From an uncultured Veillonella sp. (GTDB lineage Bacteria > Bacillota > Negativicutes > Veillonellales > Veillonellaceae): DNA of 43,242 nucleotides. The position numbers and the translations under genes are program-made. The DNA lies in contig URPV01000006.1 in assembly GCA_900549805.1 (NCBI GenBank), positions 1-43,242 of the forward strand. Direction: 5' to 3'. The notes beneath the pieces are model-generated. The model was not told where the DNA came from. It did no database searches and saw only the letters and a program-made list of their open reading frames with translations. Shown here piece after piece: positions 32,109-40,328 of this stretch. Position 1 is the stretch's first letter. Each line of letters opens with the position of its first letter.

Positions 32109-32339
32109 CTAGAAGGCTTTGTCACCCAAGCTAGGGTGTTTGCAACGTTTAAGGGTCAGCTTATCAATTAGGTGGGTCGCCTGGTCTAGGCTGATGTCCG
32201 TCCGGCCCTTGGAATTTTCCAAGACTGCTAGGGGGTGGTCAGTACCCACTTCCCCTGGCGGTAGGTAGATGTATTCTCCGTTGGCAGGGTCTCCGTATAT
32301 GAAGCCCGCTTGGAGATGTTCTTTATGGAGGCGGCTCAT
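32109..32339 (-). CDS. Hypothetical 76-residue protein
   Basis: Small soluble protein, no family recognised. It has YGDPANGEYIYLPPGEVGTD and a C-terminal Lys/Arg-rich part (LTLKRCKHP). Its ATG overlaps the stop of the metallophosphoesterase gene (ATGA), so it is translationally coupled as third gene of the minus operon. Overlap and clean spacing make it likely to be real. Confidence 0.65.
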   Translation of the reverse strand: MSRLHKEHLQAGFIYGDPANGEYIYLPPGEVGTDHPLAVLENSKGRTDISLDQATHLIDKLTLKRCKHPSLGDKAF

Positions 32340-33076
32340 AGTAGCTCCTTTATAGTGAAATTAAGATAGTCCGCAGATACTAGGTGAAGTTGGGTTGAAC
32401 CAAAATAATGAGGAATGCGGTCAAAGGAATTCTGGTCGTGTAAGTGGCCAAAGACGCAGTGGTCCACCTTATACTTAGCCATGAGGTCTGTAAAGCCAGA
32501 GGCCTGGTTTTCATCGTTGAAGGGTGGATAGTGGAGGAGGAGCAGGCGGATTTCTTCTTGGATTTCAGGATGCTCTTCTTTGGCCTTGGCTAGGAGGGAA
32601 TCCATTTCTTGAAGGGCCGCTTCCACCCGCATGAGTTCTCGCTCATAGATGGACCGGTCCGTATCTTCTTTGAAGGCCGTATCATTAGGGCAGAGGTAGG
32701 CGCGGCTACCACCTAGGGCTATGGACCTAGTACCGTCTAGGATCAGGTCTCCATGACCTTGAATAAAATGGAAATGCCCTTTTGTGGCCTTGGTCATCTT
32801 GGTAGCGGAGGACCACCAGTAGTCGTGATTACCACGGATGATAAATTTATGACCTGGCAGTTGGGCAATGGCCTCTAAGTCTTCTAGGGCTTGGTTGAGC
32901 TTGAGGGCCCAGGAAGTATCCCCCAAGAGGAGGACTATATCCTCAGGACCTACCTTAGCCAGCCAGTCCTTTTGGATTTTATCCCAGTGTTGGTCCCAAT
33001 GGGCGCCAAAGACGTTCATAGGATGGGTGGGTGGATTACCGGATAGGTGGAGGTCGCCGATGGCGAATACGTTCAT
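32336..33076 (-). CDS. Calcineurin-like metallophosphoesterase
   Basis: 246-residue cytosolic enzyme with the dimetal phosphoesterase motifs in order: GDLHLSG (DxH near residue 8), LLLGDTSW (GD), IIRGNHDYWW (GNHD), LLLHYPP and VFGHLHDQ (GHLH). Substrate unknown; related proteins act on cyclic nucleotides, nucleic acids or phospho-esters. It starts 3 nt after the DUF4931 stop and uses a GAGG site that overlaps the upstream stop region, so it is coupled. Confidence 0.88.
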   Translation of the reverse strand: MNVFAIGDLHLSGNPPTHPMNVFGAHWDQHWDKIQKDWLAKVGPEDIVLLLGDTSWALKLNQALEDLEAIAQLPGHKFIIRGNHDYWWSSATKMTKATKGHFHFIQGHGDLILDGTRSIALGGSRAYLCPNDTAFKEDTDRSIYERELMRVEAALQEMDSLLAKAKEEHPEIQEEIRLLLLHYPPFNDENQASGFTDLMAKYKVDHCVFGHLHDQNSFDRIPHYFGSTQLHLVSADYLNFTIKELL

Positions 33077-33079
33077 AGA

Positions 33080-33853
33080 TTACCTCAGGAATTCTAGTAT
33101 GTCTTGACCTACTTGTTCAGCTGCCTCTGGGGAGATGGTTTGGGAAATTTTATAGCCCACGTAGAGAGGGGTCGTCACATAACGAGGGACTACCTTGATA
33201 TAGTAGTAGCCGTCCTCTAGGTCATAGAAGAAATAGTTATAAGAATGGGTAAAGGCCTTCAGGGAGTGGAGTACATAAGCGATAACTTCTTGCAGGCGAT
33301 GGGCCACATGAGCGTGATTACCATCCGGTGTAAAGCGGATGTTGTACTCGCTGAAACCTATGATGGGGTGGTCGGATAGGGTGATGAGAACATCTTGATC
33401 CTCGAAGAGGGTCCAACCCTTAAAGTGGTCGAGACTGATGTCATCTTTGTAGTCATAGTCATATAAGCCGATGATTTGACTGTGGGGATGGCGTAGAGAG
33501 CCACCGGACATAGGACCGTGGTTCTTGAGGTAGAGGACGGACTTAAAGTCTGCGTTAGCCTTAACCTCTTCCCATTTAGCTAGGCAGTAGGAGAAGACCT
33601 TGGCTGCATGTTCTGGGCTGTAGGCGGAGTATTCCCCTTGATCGTCGTTCGTTTCTATGACCACTGTAGGCCAGGTACCACGGAGGACGGGGAACTTGTT
33701 CATGAGCCAGATGATGTTGCCATCTCGATCCATGATGTTTTCCAGGGATTCAACGTGGCAGAAGGGACAGCTATTGGTGTTGTGGGCCTGACCCTGGAGG
33801 GTGATAGGCTTTTCTTTGCCTAGATGTAAATCGAAAATCAAAGGTTCTTTCAT
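33080..33853 (-). CDS. DUF4931 protein, GalT/HIT superfamily
   Basis: 257 residues resembling the C-terminal half of galactose-1-phosphate uridylyltransferase. A zinc-type CPFC (C29, C32) near the N-terminus, MNKFPVL, KNHGPMSGGSLRHPHSQIIG (HIT-type active site HPHSQ) and a late YYYIKVVPRY segment fit DUF4931. Likely a nucleotidyl transferase or hydrolase of unknown substrate. AGGAGGGAGAC precedes ATG 33853 on the minus strand. First gene of a three-gene operon, divergent from mutY. Confidence 0.8.
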   Translation of the reverse strand: MKEPLIFDLHLGKEKPITLQGQAHNTNSCPFCHVESLENIMDRDGNIIWLMNKFPVLRGTWPTVVIETNDDQGEYSAYSPEHAAKVFSYCLAKWEEVKANADFKSVLYLKNHGPMSGGSLRHPHSQIIGLYDYDYKDDISLDHFKGWTLFEDQDVLITLSDHPIIGFSEYNIRFTPDGNHAHVAHRLQEVIAYVLHSLKAFTHSYNYFFYDLEDGYYYIKVVPRYVTTPLYVGYKISQTISPEAAEQVGQDILEFLR

Positions 33854-33936
33854 ATGTCTCCCTCCTAATGAAATCTTTATTATACTTATAGTATCATAGG
33901 ACGGTGCTAGAGAAAACTGAATATATCGAGAAAATT

Positions 33937-33945
33937 TGTTATAAT
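33937..33945 (+). promoter_or_regulatory. Promoter of mutT-mutY fusion gene
   Basis: Extended -10 TGTTATAAT (33937-33945), with CTGAAT 17 nt upstream as a weak -35. It is in the 161-nt divergent gap with the DUF4931 gene, whose minus-strand -10 (TATAAT) lies near 33880. Confidence 0.6.
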
Positions 33946-34014
33946 AGGATTACTCTTAACTAAGATTGCTATGAGTACTTAACTAGATTTGTAAAAGCCG
34001 AGAAAGGAGGACTT

Positions 34015-35580
34015 ATGAGACCGACAACCTTGGTATTTCCCATAAATAAGGAGGGGGAAGTTCTCTTGGGTCGTAAGAAACGCGGTTTTGGGCAAGGGAA
34101 ATTTAATGGTTTTGGAGGCAAGATTCAAGGTAATGAGTCCTTCCGTGCGTGTGCTCTTAGGGAACTTCAGGAAGAGACAGGCCTTCAGGCTCGTGAGGAA
34201 GACCTTCTTTGCGTGGGCTTTTTGGATTTCGCCTTTCCCTACCAACCGGAACTTAGCCACATAGGTTACGTCTATCTGTTGAAGGAGTTTCAAGGCTCTG
34301 TCCGTGAGACTGAGGAAATGGAGCCCCACTGGTTTAAACTAGAAAATCTGCCCTTTGATCACATGTGGAAGGGAGATCAAATGTGGGTTCCTCAGGTCTT
34401 GGCTGGTCAAGCTGTGGAAGGGCGGGTGACCTTTGGTCCTGATAATGACCAGGTGGCATCTATGGATGTAAGGCCTGCAGCGACCATTGAGGAAGTGGAT
34501 ATCGTAAAACCCCTTTGGGTGCGGGATCTCTTAGATTGGTATGACCATAATAAGAGGGACCTTCCTTGGCGGGATTCTGGAGATCCTTATAAGGTATGGG
34601 TATCGGAAATCATGTCACAACAAACCCGGATTGAGGCAATGAAACCCTATTACGAGACCTGGATGGGCCTATTTCCAACCTTACAAGATCTAGCAGCCAC
34701 TTCTGAAGAAGAGGTGGTCCACGCTTGGCAAGGATTGGGCTATTATAGTCGGGCTCGCAATCTACGCTTGGGTGCACAAATGGTGGTAGCGGATTTTGAT
34801 GGACGGATTCCTATGGATCGCAAGGCCATGGAGTCTCTTAAGGGAGTTGGTTCCTATACGGCAGGAGCTGTTTTATCCATGGCCTACGGTCAGCACCAGA
34901 CGGCGGTGGATGGGAATGTTCTTCGTATCTATGCTCGCCTTTATGGAATTACGATGGATATCTTATCCACAGCTGGGAAGAAGGCCATTGCGGCCATTGT
35001 GGAAGACACACTTCCTTACGACCGTCCAGGAGACTTTAATCAAGCCCTTATGGATTTTGGGTCTGCTATTTGTATCCCTAAGAGTCCTCGTTGTCAGGAC
35101 TGCCCTTTGAGGACCAATTGCTTAGCTTATGGAGAGGGACAGACCGATAGTTTACCTGTTCGTATTGTTAAAACTAAGGTTAAGACCATCCCTGTGACGG
35201 TGGCTATTTTATCATTAGGCTCCTATTATCTCCTTCACAAGCGACCTAATCAGGGCCTTCTTCAATCCATGTGGGAATTTCCTTCCCTTGAGGGGGCAAA
35301 GACTATAGGAGAGGGTTTAAAGGCTATTACAGATCAAGTGGAAGCCCTCTTAGGCCCTGTTGCCCAAGTCTCCATAGAGCCTAAAAAACTTCATGACCTG
35401 ACTCATGTTTTTTCTCATCGTAAGTGGCTTATGAAGGTCTACCAAGGGACTATTAAGGGCCTTGATGGGGAGGCCATCAAGGGTGGTCTGCCAGCAGATT
35501 GGATGTTAGTTCCTCGTCAGTCCTTTGCTGACTATGCCTGGGCCGGTCCCCATGGTAAATTGACGGAATTTTGTAAGTAA
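34015..35580 (+). CDS. mutY: Fused Nudix (MTH1/MutT-like) and MutY adenine DNA glycosylase
   Basis: 521 residues, about 165 longer than ordinary MutY. Residues 1 to about 155 are a Nudix domain with a complete Nudix box at 35-57 (G35, E41, R49-E50, E53-E54, G56). KKRGFGQGKFNGFGGK and the EEMEPHWFKLENLPFDHMW segment resemble human MTH1, an 8-oxo-dGTP diphosphatase. From about 160 comes a full MutY: SEIMSQQTR with catalytic E198, GLGYYSRARNL, HhH LKGVGSYTAGA, VDGNVLRI with D299, the Fe-S cysteines C353, C360, C363, C369, and a C-terminal 8-oxoG recognition domain (FSHRKWLMKVY). One chain thus combines pool cleansing with removal of A opposite 8-oxoG. AAAGGAGG before ATG 34015 is strong. No frameshift is visible at the junction. 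Confidence 0.92.
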   Translation: MRPTTLVFPINKEGEVLLGRKKRGFGQGKFNGFGGKIQGNESFRACALRELQEETGLQAREEDLLCVGFLDFAFPYQPELSHIGYVYLLKEFQGSVRETEEMEPHWFKLENLPFDHMWKGDQMWVPQVLAGQAVEGRVTFGPDNDQVASMDVRPAATIEEVDIVKPLWVRDLLDWYDHNKRDLPWRDSGDPYKVWVSEIMSQQTRIEAMKPYYETWMGLFPTLQDLAATSEEEVVHAWQGLGYYSRARNLRLGAQMVVADFDGRIPMDRKAMESLKGVGSYTAGAVLSMAYGQHQTAVDGNVLRIYARLYGITMDILSTAGKKAIAAIVEDTLPYDRPGDFNQALMDFGSAICIPKSPRCQDCPLRTNCLAYGEGQTDSLPVRIVKTKVKTIPVTVAILSLGSYYLLHKRPNQGLLQSMWEFPSLEGAKTIGEGLKAITDQVEALLGPVAQVSIEPKKLHDLTHVFSHRKWLMKVYQGTIKGLDGEAIKGGLPADWMLVPRQSFADYAWAGPHGKLTEFCK

Positions 35581-35589
35581 GGAATATAG

Positions 35590-36762
35590 ATGATGACCTT
35601 TCAAGTATTAACCATGTTAGTAGCCATTCTTGGAGCCCTTCTATTTGTGGTTCCCTTCCTCTACCTGGTCAAGCCTAACCACAAGTGCTTGCTCGGCAGT
35701 ATCATAGGCTTACTAGCTCTTTTAGCCTTTGCCTGTGGCCTCTACTATATCTATCATCCATTCCCCTTTGAGGAGGGCTTGCGGGCCTATGACACCTTTA
35801 AGTCTTATTATGTAGACCTCTTTGGGGCCCTCTGGGGATTCTTGTTGGCCGTTCCCTGTTTGATTATCCTAGCGGCTCTTGTGGCCTTGGCTAACCGTAA
35901 GTCCGCCAAGGAATCTCCTTGCTTTCATGAATCTCGCCGGACCCTTCTTAAGGGCCTGGGCTTGGCCATTCCCTTGGCCACTATGGGAGGTGGTATTTTA
36001 GCTGCTAAGAATGGTCAGGAAGAATTAGTGGTCAAGGAGGAATCTTTTGCTTTTAAGGATCTGCCGCAAGTCCTTGAAAACTACAAGATTGTACAATTAT
36101 CTGATGTCCATATTGGCGCCTTTATCGATATGGATAACTTTGATAATCTCGTGTCTACCGTCTTGGCCCAGCGGCCTAACCGCTTGGTTATCACCGGTGA
36201 TCTCATCGATGATTTGGACCGCTTGCCGGCCCTCTGCAAACGCCTGGAGGCCTTGGCCCCCCTCATTCCTGATGGTATTGACTACATTTATGGTAATCAT
36301 GAGCACTTTCGTAACTATAAACTCGTGAAAGAGATGCTGGCCCAAAGCCCTATGCGGATTTTGGATAATGCCAATGAAAGGATCTTTGATGGTCCTCATC
36401 CTGCCTACATAGCAGGTGTTAACTATGACCTTAAGCGGGACCCTGAAGTTCGCAAGGCCTATATGAAGGTGGCTATGGCGGGCATTCCACAAGGGGCCTT
36501 CACCATCCTTCTGGCCCACCATCCAGAGTTCTTTGATAATGCCTTAGAATATGGAGTGGACTTGACCTTGGCTGGCCATACCCATGGGGGACAGATGGTC
36601 GTAGCCAATCAGGCCCTTGTTCCAGTGGGCACTCCGTATGTGAAGGGACGCTATGAGAAGGATGGTAAGTTCTGCTATGTCAACTCAGGCGCGGGACATT
36701 GGTATCCTGTTCGCATCAATTGTCCACGTGAAATTACGGTTATCAACCTTAGAAAAGCCTAG
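35590..36762 (+). CDS. Membrane-anchored metallophosphoesterase (YkuE-like)
   Basis: 390 residues. Three hydrophobic segments occupy about residues 5-100. Then a twin-arginine motif SRRTLLKGLGLAIP (R116, R117) heads a fourth hydrophobic stretch. The catalytic calcineurin-like domain begins near 150: LSDVHIG (D172, H174), TGDLIDD, YGNHEHF, LLAHHPEF and AGHTHGGQM. YkuE of B. subtilis is a Tat-exported cell-wall phosphodiesterase with an N-terminal Tat signal; here that signal lies after three membrane helices. Probably acts at the outer face of the cytoplasmic membrane, substrate unknown. Its start (35590, or ATG 35593) is 9 nt after mutY. Confidence 0.88.
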   Translation: MMTFQVLTMLVAILGALLFVVPFLYLVKPNHKCLLGSIIGLLALLAFACGLYYIYHPFPFEEGLRAYDTFKSYYVDLFGALWGFLLAVPCLIILAALVALANRKSAKESPCFHESRRTLLKGLGLAIPLATMGGGILAAKNGQEELVVKEESFAFKDLPQVLENYKIVQLSDVHIGAFIDMDNFDNLVSTVLAQRPNRLVITGDLIDDLDRLPALCKRLEALAPLIPDGIDYIYGNHEHFRNYKLVKEMLAQSPMRILDNANERIFDGPHPAYIAGVNYDLKRDPEVRKAYMKVAMAGIPQGAFTILLAHHPEFFDNALEYGVDLTLAGHTHGGQMVVANQALVPVGTPYVKGRYEKDGKFCYVNSGAGHWYPVRINCPREITVINLRKA

Positions 36763-36767
36763 CTTAT

Positions 36768-36801
36768 AAGCCTCTAGGAGGTTTATCTTAGGGGCTTTTT
36801 T
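36768..36801 (+). terminator. Terminator after YkuE-like gene
   Basis: AAGCCTCTA (36768-36776) pairs with TAGGGGCTT (36789-36797, one G-U) over 12 nt, ending in TTTTTT. Confidence 0.8.
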
Positions 36802-36861
36802 GTGGGTGAATTTTCCTAACAAACAATTGTCTACCATAACTGTACATATAAGGTTTCGTGG

Positions 36862-36886
36862 AGTACAATAAAGTGTACTTTATAAT
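36862..36886 (+). promoter_or_regulatory. OPT gene -10 with upstream palindrome
   Basis: TATAAT (36881-36886) is directly preceded by AGTACA-N6-TGTACT (36862-36879), a perfect inverted repeat within the promoter spacer. No -35 consensus is visible. A repressor or activator site is likely. Confidence 0.6.
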
Positions 36887-36906
36887 TAGCAAGAAAGGGG
36901 ATTTTC

Positions 36907-38991
36907 ATGAACAGTAAGTACTTTAGTCATGACCTTAACTTGCCGGAATTAACTTTGCGTGGTATGATTTTAGGCATTTTAATTACTATTATCTTTACCG
37001 CCTCCAATGTATATTTGGGCTTGAAGGTTGGGTTGACCTTCTCCTCGTCCATTCCGGCGGCCATCATTTCTATGGCCATTCTTCGATTCTTTAAGGATTC
37101 GAATATTTTAGAAAATAATATGGTACAAACACAGGCATCCTCTGCGGGTACCTTGTCTGCGGTTATTTTCGTATTGCCAGGTCTCCTTATGTTGGGCTAC
37201 TGGCAAGGTTTCCCATTCTGGCAGACCTTGATTCTCTGCGCAGCCGGCGGTTGTTTGGGTGTTCTTTTCACCATTCCATTGCGCCGTGCTATGGTAGTCA
37301 ATTCTGATCTTACTTACCCAGAAGGGCGAGCAGCTGCTGAAATTTTAAAGGTTGGTTCCCGAGAAGATACAGCAAGGGTAAAATCTTCCTCTGGCATGCG
37401 GGATATTGTGACCGGTGGTTTTGTAGCTGGTATCGTATCCCTCTGTACCAATGGGTTCCGTATCTTATCTGATGGTATGGCCGTATGGGTCAATGTCGGT
37501 AAGGGTGCCACTCAATTGCCTTTGGGCTTCTCCACAGCCCTCTTGGGGGCAGGTTACCTGATCGGTATTGCTTCTGGTATTGCTATCCTAGTGGGTATGA
37601 TTATAGCCTGGGGTGGCTTTGTTCCTTACTATACCAATATCCTTCCTATGGATCCTGGTATGTCTGCTAGCAAGTTTGCCATGGCTGTATGGAAGGAAAA
37701 AGTTCGTTTCATCGGTGCTGGTACTATCGGTATCGCCGCTATTTGGACTTTGTTGACTCTTATGAAACCAATCCTTGAAGGTCTTAAGATGTCTATCAAG
37801 TCCATGACCATGTCTGCTGAAGAACGAGCTTCCCACCGTATGGATACAGACATGACTGTGAAGTCTGTATTAGCGACTACCGTGGCTGTTATTATAGGCC
37901 TTGTATTATGCTTCTTTGATTTTGTTTATGCTGTTGATATTAGCCCGACCCTTATGTGGACTCTGGTTATCGTAGGTGTTATCGTATCCCTCTTAATTGG
38001 CTTTATCGTAGCCTCTGCTTGTGGCTACATGGCGGGCCTCATCGGGACATCTGCATCTCCAATCTCCGGTATTGGGATTCTGGCTATCATCATCTCCTCC
38101 TTGGTTGTATATGGTATAGCTTCTGCTAATGACCTCTTTGCAACACAAGCAGGCGTTCAGTTCGCTACAGCTATGGCCCTCTTCATGACCTCTGTAGTAG
38201 TTGCTATCGCGGCTATTTCTAACGATAATTTGCAAGACTTGAAGACAGGCCAATTGGTAGGTGCTACACCTTGGAAACAACAGGTTGCCCTCCTTATCGG
38301 TTGTGTAGTGGGTTCCGTTGCTATCGCGCCAGTTCTTAATCTTCTATACCAAGCTTATGGATTTACAGGGGCTATGCCTCGGGAAGGCATGGATCCATCT
38401 GTTGCCTTGTCTGCGCCACAAGCGACTTTGATGACTACCATTGCCCAAGGGATTTTCTCTTCTAGCATGGATTGGACCTATATCTTTATCGGTATTGGCG
38501 TAGGGGTAGTCGCCATCATCGTCAACTTGATTTTGAAAGGTACTACAGCCTCCCTCTCTTTGCCACCTTTGGCTATCGGTATGGGGATCTACTTACCACC
38601 AGCTCTGGAAACGCCATTGGTAGTAGGTGCCGTTATTGGCTACTTCGTCAACCGATACTTGCGTAAACGAGCTGCTAAACGGGCGGGTAACTTGGCAGAC
38701 CAAGATGTAGAAATTTGTAATCGTCGTGGTGTTCTCTTCTCCTCTGGCCTCATCGTAGGGGAATCCATCATCGGTGTTATTATTGCGGCTATTATTGTTA
38801 TTTCCGTAACTTCTGGCGGTTCTGAAGCACCTCTCCAATTGGTGGGCAAGGGCTTTGAGGATACTGCTGAATGGTTGGGCCTCATCGTCTTTGTTGCCGT
38901 TGCTATTGGCTTGGTTCGCTTGGTATTAGGTCAAAAGTTTGACCCTCAAGAAGCACAAGCTATGAAAGCGGAAGAAGACCTAAATAAATAA
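36907..38991 (+). CDS. OPT-family oligopeptide transporter
   Basis: 694-residue polytopic membrane protein with about 14-16 hydrophobic helices. ELTLRGMILGILITIIFTASN, YLGLKVGLTFSSSIPAA and DLTYPEGRAAAEILK are characteristic of the prokaryotic OPT family, which imports small peptides or metal chelates driven by proton gradient. A late DQDVEICNRRGVLFSSGLIVGES segment is also typical. The N- and C-termini are hydrophilic. Start ATG 36907 follows GAAAGGGG. Monocistronic, with its own promoter, operator-like palindrome and terminator. Confidence 0.93.
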   Translation: MNSKYFSHDLNLPELTLRGMILGILITIIFTASNVYLGLKVGLTFSSSIPAAIISMAILRFFKDSNILENNMVQTQASSAGTLSAVIFVLPGLLMLGYWQGFPFWQTLILCAAGGCLGVLFTIPLRRAMVVNSDLTYPEGRAAAEILKVGSREDTARVKSSSGMRDIVTGGFVAGIVSLCTNGFRILSDGMAVWVNVGKGATQLPLGFSTALLGAGYLIGIASGIAILVGMIIAWGGFVPYYTNILPMDPGMSASKFAMAVWKEKVRFIGAGTIGIAAIWTLLTLMKPILEGLKMSIKSMTMSAEERASHRMDTDMTVKSVLATTVAVIIGLVLCFFDFVYAVDISPTLMWTLVIVGVIVSLLIGFIVASACGYMAGLIGTSASPISGIGILAIIISSLVVYGIASANDLFATQAGVQFATAMALFMTSVVVAIAAISNDNLQDLKTGQLVGATPWKQQVALLIGCVVGSVAIAPVLNLLYQAYGFTGAMPREGMDPSVALSAPQATLMTTIAQGIFSSSMDWTYIFIGIGVGVVAIIVNLILKGTTASLSLPPLAIGMGIYLPPALETPLVVGAVIGYFVNRYLRKRAAKRAGNLADQDVEICNRRGVLFSSGLIVGESIIGVIIAAIIVISVTSGGSEAPLQLVGKGFEDTAEWLGLIVFVAVAIGLVRLVLGQKFDPQEAQAMKAEEDLNK

Positions 38992-39023
38992 GAATAGATA
39001 GATTTTCCTAGGAAATAATATGT

Positions 39024-39051
39024 AAAAAGCTCCACTTAGGTGGAGCTTTTT
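39024..39051 (+). terminator. Terminator after OPT gene
   Basis: AAAAAGCTCCAC-TTAG-GTGGAGCTTTTT, a perfect 12-bp stem. Confidence 0.93.
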
Positions 39052-39154
39052 ACTGGTTACGGGCCGTGGTGGAAATCCTTATTGATGGGTCTTTTATATG
39101 GCTTTTAAATGAGGAAATAGCTTTAAAATTTATGATTCATTTATTTCTCATTCG

Positions 39155-39183
39155 TTGAAAAAAGCCACTAGAATTGGTAAAAT
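39155..39183 (+). promoter_or_regulatory. Promoter of secreted DUF3298-type gene
   Basis: TTGAAA (39155-39160), 17 nt, TAAAAT (39178-39183), with TGG just before the -10 as an extended element. Leader of about 90 nt. Confidence 0.82.
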
Positions 39184-39277
39184 CATAGTGATATATGAGA
39201 ATTAATTGCTAGGGATTTTAGTAATACCGATCTATAGGAACTTGTGAGAAAGGACGCCCTAGGGCGAGTGATTAACT

Positions 39278-40267
39278 ATGAAGAAACACGTATTGGTAGC
39301 CTGTCTTTTGACTGCCTTACCATTGACTGCCTTTGGAGCAGGTCACAAACATGCAGAGCCTATGAGCCAAAATATCCAAGTGGTAAAGGCTGTTCCTGAT
39401 GCATCTGCTGTCACTTCCGATGCCATATCAGGCATTTCTAATGCGGCAGAAACCAAGGATGATGAACCAACGACGAGAGCCTTATCCAAGGCCATATCTA
39501 AATCCTTAGCCTACCGTGTATCCTCTACGGCCACGCCAGAGGTAAACCGTATGATTCGGGAGGAAATGGGACAAACTATACGGGAAGTAAAATCTGTATC
39601 CGTTCCAGATGCCAATGCTTTTGAAGACCGTAAGGCTGTTGGAGTAGCACCGGCGACCATTACCTTAGATCATATGGATATTTCCTATCCAACTGTTACC
39701 TCTGTTAGTCCTGTAGTACAAGGGAAGATTAACTCCTCTTTGTTTGGTTACGTAAAGGATTTACGTAAGGAGTTAGAGACTGAAAATATGTCCAATAGTG
39801 ACAAGAAGAACCTTGTCATGTACTACGATGTTAAGACTGATGGTAAGGGGATTTTGTCAATTTTGATTCACACCTACACCATCATGGACCATGGTACAGA
39901 AGGTGATTATTATGTAAAAGGTATGACCTATAACACGACTACCGGTCGTCTCTTGTCCTTGTCCGACTTTGGTGGTATTGACACACAAGCGGTTAATAAG
40001 GCCATTCAAGATCAAGAAGAGGTAGCTAAACAATTTAATGATTCCTTTACTGGTTTTGTTGATCGTCCTAAGGAATTCTATGCTCATGAAGATACTTCAG
40101 TAGTTCTCTTGGCCCAAGCATCTCATCTTAATAGGAATGTGAAAAAACTCGTAGAAATTCCAGTGGGAGTTTTGCGGGTAGATACTAGTCAGGCTGATAA
40201 AAAATCTAAAGTAGCAAAGCAAATGAAGGATATGAAAGCGGCTCAAGAAGCACATGATGCTGAATAA
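39278..40267 (+). CDS. Secreted protein with DUF4163/DUF3298-like region
   Basis: 329 residues. The signal peptide MKKHVLVACLLTALPLTAFG is cleaved near AFG-AG. Residues about 130-280 resemble the DUF4163-DUF3298 pair found in PdaC- and RsiV-type extracellular proteins: YPTVTSVSPVVQGKINSSL, ILSILIHTYTIMDHGTEGD and GMTYNTTTGRLLSLSDFGG. The first 100 residues and the Lys-rich tail are low-complexity. Likely periplasmic or envelope-bound; function unknown. ATG 39278 has only a distant AAAGGA (39250-39254 region), separated by the palindrome CGCCCTAGGGCG. Confidence 0.7.
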   Translation: MKKHVLVACLLTALPLTAFGAGHKHAEPMSQNIQVVKAVPDASAVTSDAISGISNAAETKDDEPTTRALSKAISKSLAYRVSSTATPEVNRMIREEMGQTIREVKSVSVPDANAFEDRKAVGVAPATITLDHMDISYPTVTSVSPVVQGKINSSLFGYVKDLRKELETENMSNSDKKNLVMYYDVKTDGKGILSILIHTYTIMDHGTEGDYYVKGMTYNTTTGRLLSLSDFGGIDTQAVNKAIQDQEEVAKQFNDSFTGFVDRPKEFYAHEDTSVVLLAQASHLNRNVKKLVEIPVGVLRVDTSQADKKSKVAKQMKDMKAAQEAHDAE

Positions 40268-40283
40268 GCTGTAGTAATACTCA

Positions 40284-40321
40284 AAAAAAGAGCCCTGCGA
40301 GATTTCGCAGGGCTCTTTTTT
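40284..40321. terminator. Bidirectional terminator between DUF3298-type and SLH genes
   Basis: A perfect 17-bp stem (40284-40300 with 40305-40321) around GATT, with A-run left and T-run right, serving convergent transcripts. Confidence 0.95.
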
Positions 40322-40328
40322 GTTTATA

